NCBI GenBank assembly: GCA_014728745.1
Contig: WJLC01000033.1
Coordinates: 1 to 22,498 of the forward strand
DNA: 22,498 bases
Source: Candidatus Pacearchaeota archaeon
Lineage (GTDB): Archaea; Nanobdellota; Nanobdellia; Pacearchaeales; GW2011-AR1
Direction: 5' to 3'
Shown here piece after piece: positions 21,093 to 22,498 of this stretch. The position numbers and the translations under genes were made by a program. Below the pieces are notes generated by a model, which was not told where the DNA came from, made no database searches, and saw only the letters and a program-made list of their open reading frames with translations. The stretch's first letter is position 1, and the number at the start of each line of letters is the position of its first letter.

Positions 21093-21149
21093 TGTCTAGC
21101 AAGACAATTTTGTTTTATAAAAACTATTGCAAAACAATAAATATAAAAG
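21091..21149. promoter_or_regulatory. Divergent promoter region between unknown gene and MFS permease
   Basis: ATTGTCT-AGCA-AGACAAT (arms 21091-21097 and 21102-21108) overlaps the ATG of the minus-strand gene at 21092. The palindromic TTTTATAAAA (21113-21122) is centred 25 nt from that ATG. ATATAAAAGA (21141-21150) is a plus-strand TATA candidate for the permease, predicting a leader of about 12 nt. The inverted repeat lies between TATA and start, an operator-like position. Confidence 0.45.
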
Positions 21150-21182
21150 ATAAAAATATTTCACAAGAGTGATTTGAAAAAG

Positions 21183-22498
21183 ATGGTGAAAAAAAGAAAA
21201 AGAAAATCAAAGAAAAAGAGCAAAAGAGCAAAAAAATCAAAACAAGATAAAAAGTCTCCTAGTTCAAAAGAAAAAGAAGAATCTCCAATAATGCGGGAGA
21301 AAAAGCATCAAGCAAGAAGAACAAGCATTAAAGAAGGCATGTTTGCTACTTCTAGTTTTTACTTTGGAAACCACTATCTCTCTCCTTTTGCTATTGCAAT
21401 TAACTCAAGCAGTTCAATGGTTGCTATGCTTAGTTCAATAAGTGGACTACTAGGACCTATTACTCAATTATTTAGTTCAAAGCTCATTGAAAAATACTCT
21501 AGGAAAAGAATAGTCTTAAAGGCAGTTTTTTGGGAGGCTATAATCTGGCTTCCAATAATTCTTATAGGTTTTTTATTCTATAAGGGAATAATCACAAACA
21601 TCCTTCCATTGTTTTTTCTTTTAATATTCTCTATCCACATTATAATCTCAAACACGTCTGGTCCTGCCTGGTTCAGCTGGATGGGAGATATAGTTGACGA
21701 AACTTATAGAGGGAGGTGGTTTGCAAAAAGAAACCTTATCAATGGAGTGATTACAATATTCGCTGCTTTAGCAACAGCCTTTTTCCTAGATTACTTCAAA
21801 AGCAAGGGGTGGACTATATTTGGATTTATGATTTTATTTGCAATGGCAATGATACTAAGATTAGTCTCATGGAGACTTTTCAAAAAACAGTATGAGCCAA
21901 AGATAAACCTGAAAAAAGGAGAAGCCCATATGAACTTCTGGAGTTTTTTGCTGAATTCTCCAAAAAACAATTTTGGGAAATTTTCACTGTTTAGGTTTAG
22001 CATTTCATTTGCTCAGTCAATAGCTGGCCCTTTGTTTGTTGTTTATATTCTAAGAAATCTCAACTTAAGTTATACAACCTACATAACAATCACAATAATG
22101 ACCACTGTTTTCTCAATATTCCTAATAGACTTGTGGGGAAAATTCGCAGATAATTACGGAAATTACCGAACAATTGTTTTTTCTTCTTTTTTAATACCTG
22201 CAATTCCTATTCTTTGGACACTTTCATCTTCTCCACTTTACCTAATTTTTGTTCCTACAATAATAAGTGGGATAGCCTGGTCTGGGTTTCATCTAGCTTC
22301 AGGAAATTTTATTTATGATAATGTGAGTCAAGAAAAAAGAGGTCCAGCAGTCTCATACTTTAATATGCTAAGAGGATTTGGAATGTTTCTTGGAGCAGGC
22401 TTAGGAGCAATTCTAATAGGTTATCTTCCTGCAGATTTATTTATTGAGCCAATAATATTCATATTTTTATTAAGTGGAATTATGAGGATGCTTTCAAT
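21183..22498 (+). CDS. Major facilitator superfamily permease (3' end outside window)
   Basis: Open from the ATG at 21183 to the window end: 438 complete codons with no stop. A very basic tail (1-50, with KKRKRKSKKKSKRAKKSK) precedes repeated hydrophobic helices from about residue 55 (FATSSFYFGNHYLSPFAIAI) through at least ten segments. The cytoplasmic loop GDIVDETYRGRWFAKRNLI (168-186) and the later LWGKFADNYGNYRTI (317-331) are the paired MFS motif A-like loops of the two halves. Substrate unknown; no neighbour hints at it. The predicted fold is well supported, but the C-terminal helices and true length are not visible. Confidence 0.8.
   Translation, partial: MVKKRKRKSKKKSKRAKKSKQDKKSPSSKEKEESPIMREKKHQARRTSIKEGMFATSSFYFGNHYLSPFAIAINSSSSMVAMLSSISGLLGPITQLFSSKLIEKYSRKRIVLKAVFWEAIIWLPIILIGFLFYKGIITNILPLFFLLIFSIHIIISNTSGPAWFSWMGDIVDETYRGRWFAKRNLINGVITIFAALATAFFLDYFKSKGWTIFGFMILFAMAMILRLVSWRLFKKQYEPKINLKKGEAHMNFWSFLLNSPKNNFGKFSLFRFSISFAQSIAGPLFVVYILRNLNLSYTTYITITIMTTVFSIFLIDLWGKFADNYGNYRTIVFSSFLIPAIPILWTLSSSPLYLIFVPTIISGIAWSGFHLASGNFIYDNVSQEKRGPAVSYFNMLRGFGMFLGAGLGAILIGYLPADLFIEPIIFIFLLSGIMRMLS

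Noticed and set aside
1..22498. CRISPR array, insertion sequence or tRNA gene
   Set aside because: No spaced direct repeats of 23-40 bp, no transposase-like product, no terminal inverted repeats around a gene and no cloverleaf-like segment were seen by reading.

Overview
The window looks like a piece of an AT-rich, compact archaeal genome. Archaeal-type information-processing genes fix the domain: release factor aRF1, NreA, RadB, RNA polymerase subunit L, an MBF1-like factor, Sec61-beta (SecG), alpha-NAC, archaeal-type ValRS and a topoisomerase IA. Short intergenic gaps (all under 150 bp), lysine-rich proteins, several lineage-specific small proteins and a bacterial-type MetRS suggest a DPANN archaeon of the Woesearchaeota/Pacearchaeota kind. 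The domain assignment is well supported; the lineage is inference.

Left part (1-5362): the 3' end of an unrecognised gene; a topoisomerase I gene whose stop overlaps the start of a 54-residue two-helix membrane protein; a minus-strand zinc-binding protein of unknown role; a small plus-strand unknown protein; and, converging on it with overlapping stop codons, nreA, which carries a C-terminal PCNA-binding-like motif.

Middle part (5363-13519): a mostly minus-strand run of a small secreted or anchored unknown protein, RadB, a Cys-rich unknown protein, RpoL, an unknown protein, a long MBF1-like protein with a disordered tail, a membrane-anchored thioredoxin-fold-like protein, a family 2 glycosyltransferase and ScpB. 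A plus-strand membrane-anchored polysaccharide deacetylase-like protein is divergent from scpB and convergent with prf1 (aRF1).

Right part (13520-22498): valS (minus) is divergent from the secG-nac pair (plus). Two small proteins that look like distant tandem paralogues and a MinD/ParA-type ATPase follow. Then come metG (minus), a small unknown minus-strand gene and the 5' part of a major facilitator superfamily permease cut by the window end.

For many genes a TATA-like box lies about 22-27 nt upstream of the first ATG, which predicts leaderless or nearly leaderless mRNAs. This geometry lets start codons be corrected for valS (16104) and metG (20640); the start of the second paralogue (17379) rests instead on ATG use and alignment with its neighbour. 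The most eye-catching structures are a single palindromic TTTTAAAA box placed symmetrically between the valS and secG start codons, 10-bp-period direct repeats next to the prf1 and scpB/deacetylase promoters, and a perfect 20-bp palindrome between TATA box and start codon at 5801-5820. No tRNA, rRNA, CRISPR array, insertion sequence or replication origin was recognised, and no gene-free stretch exceeds 300 bp.
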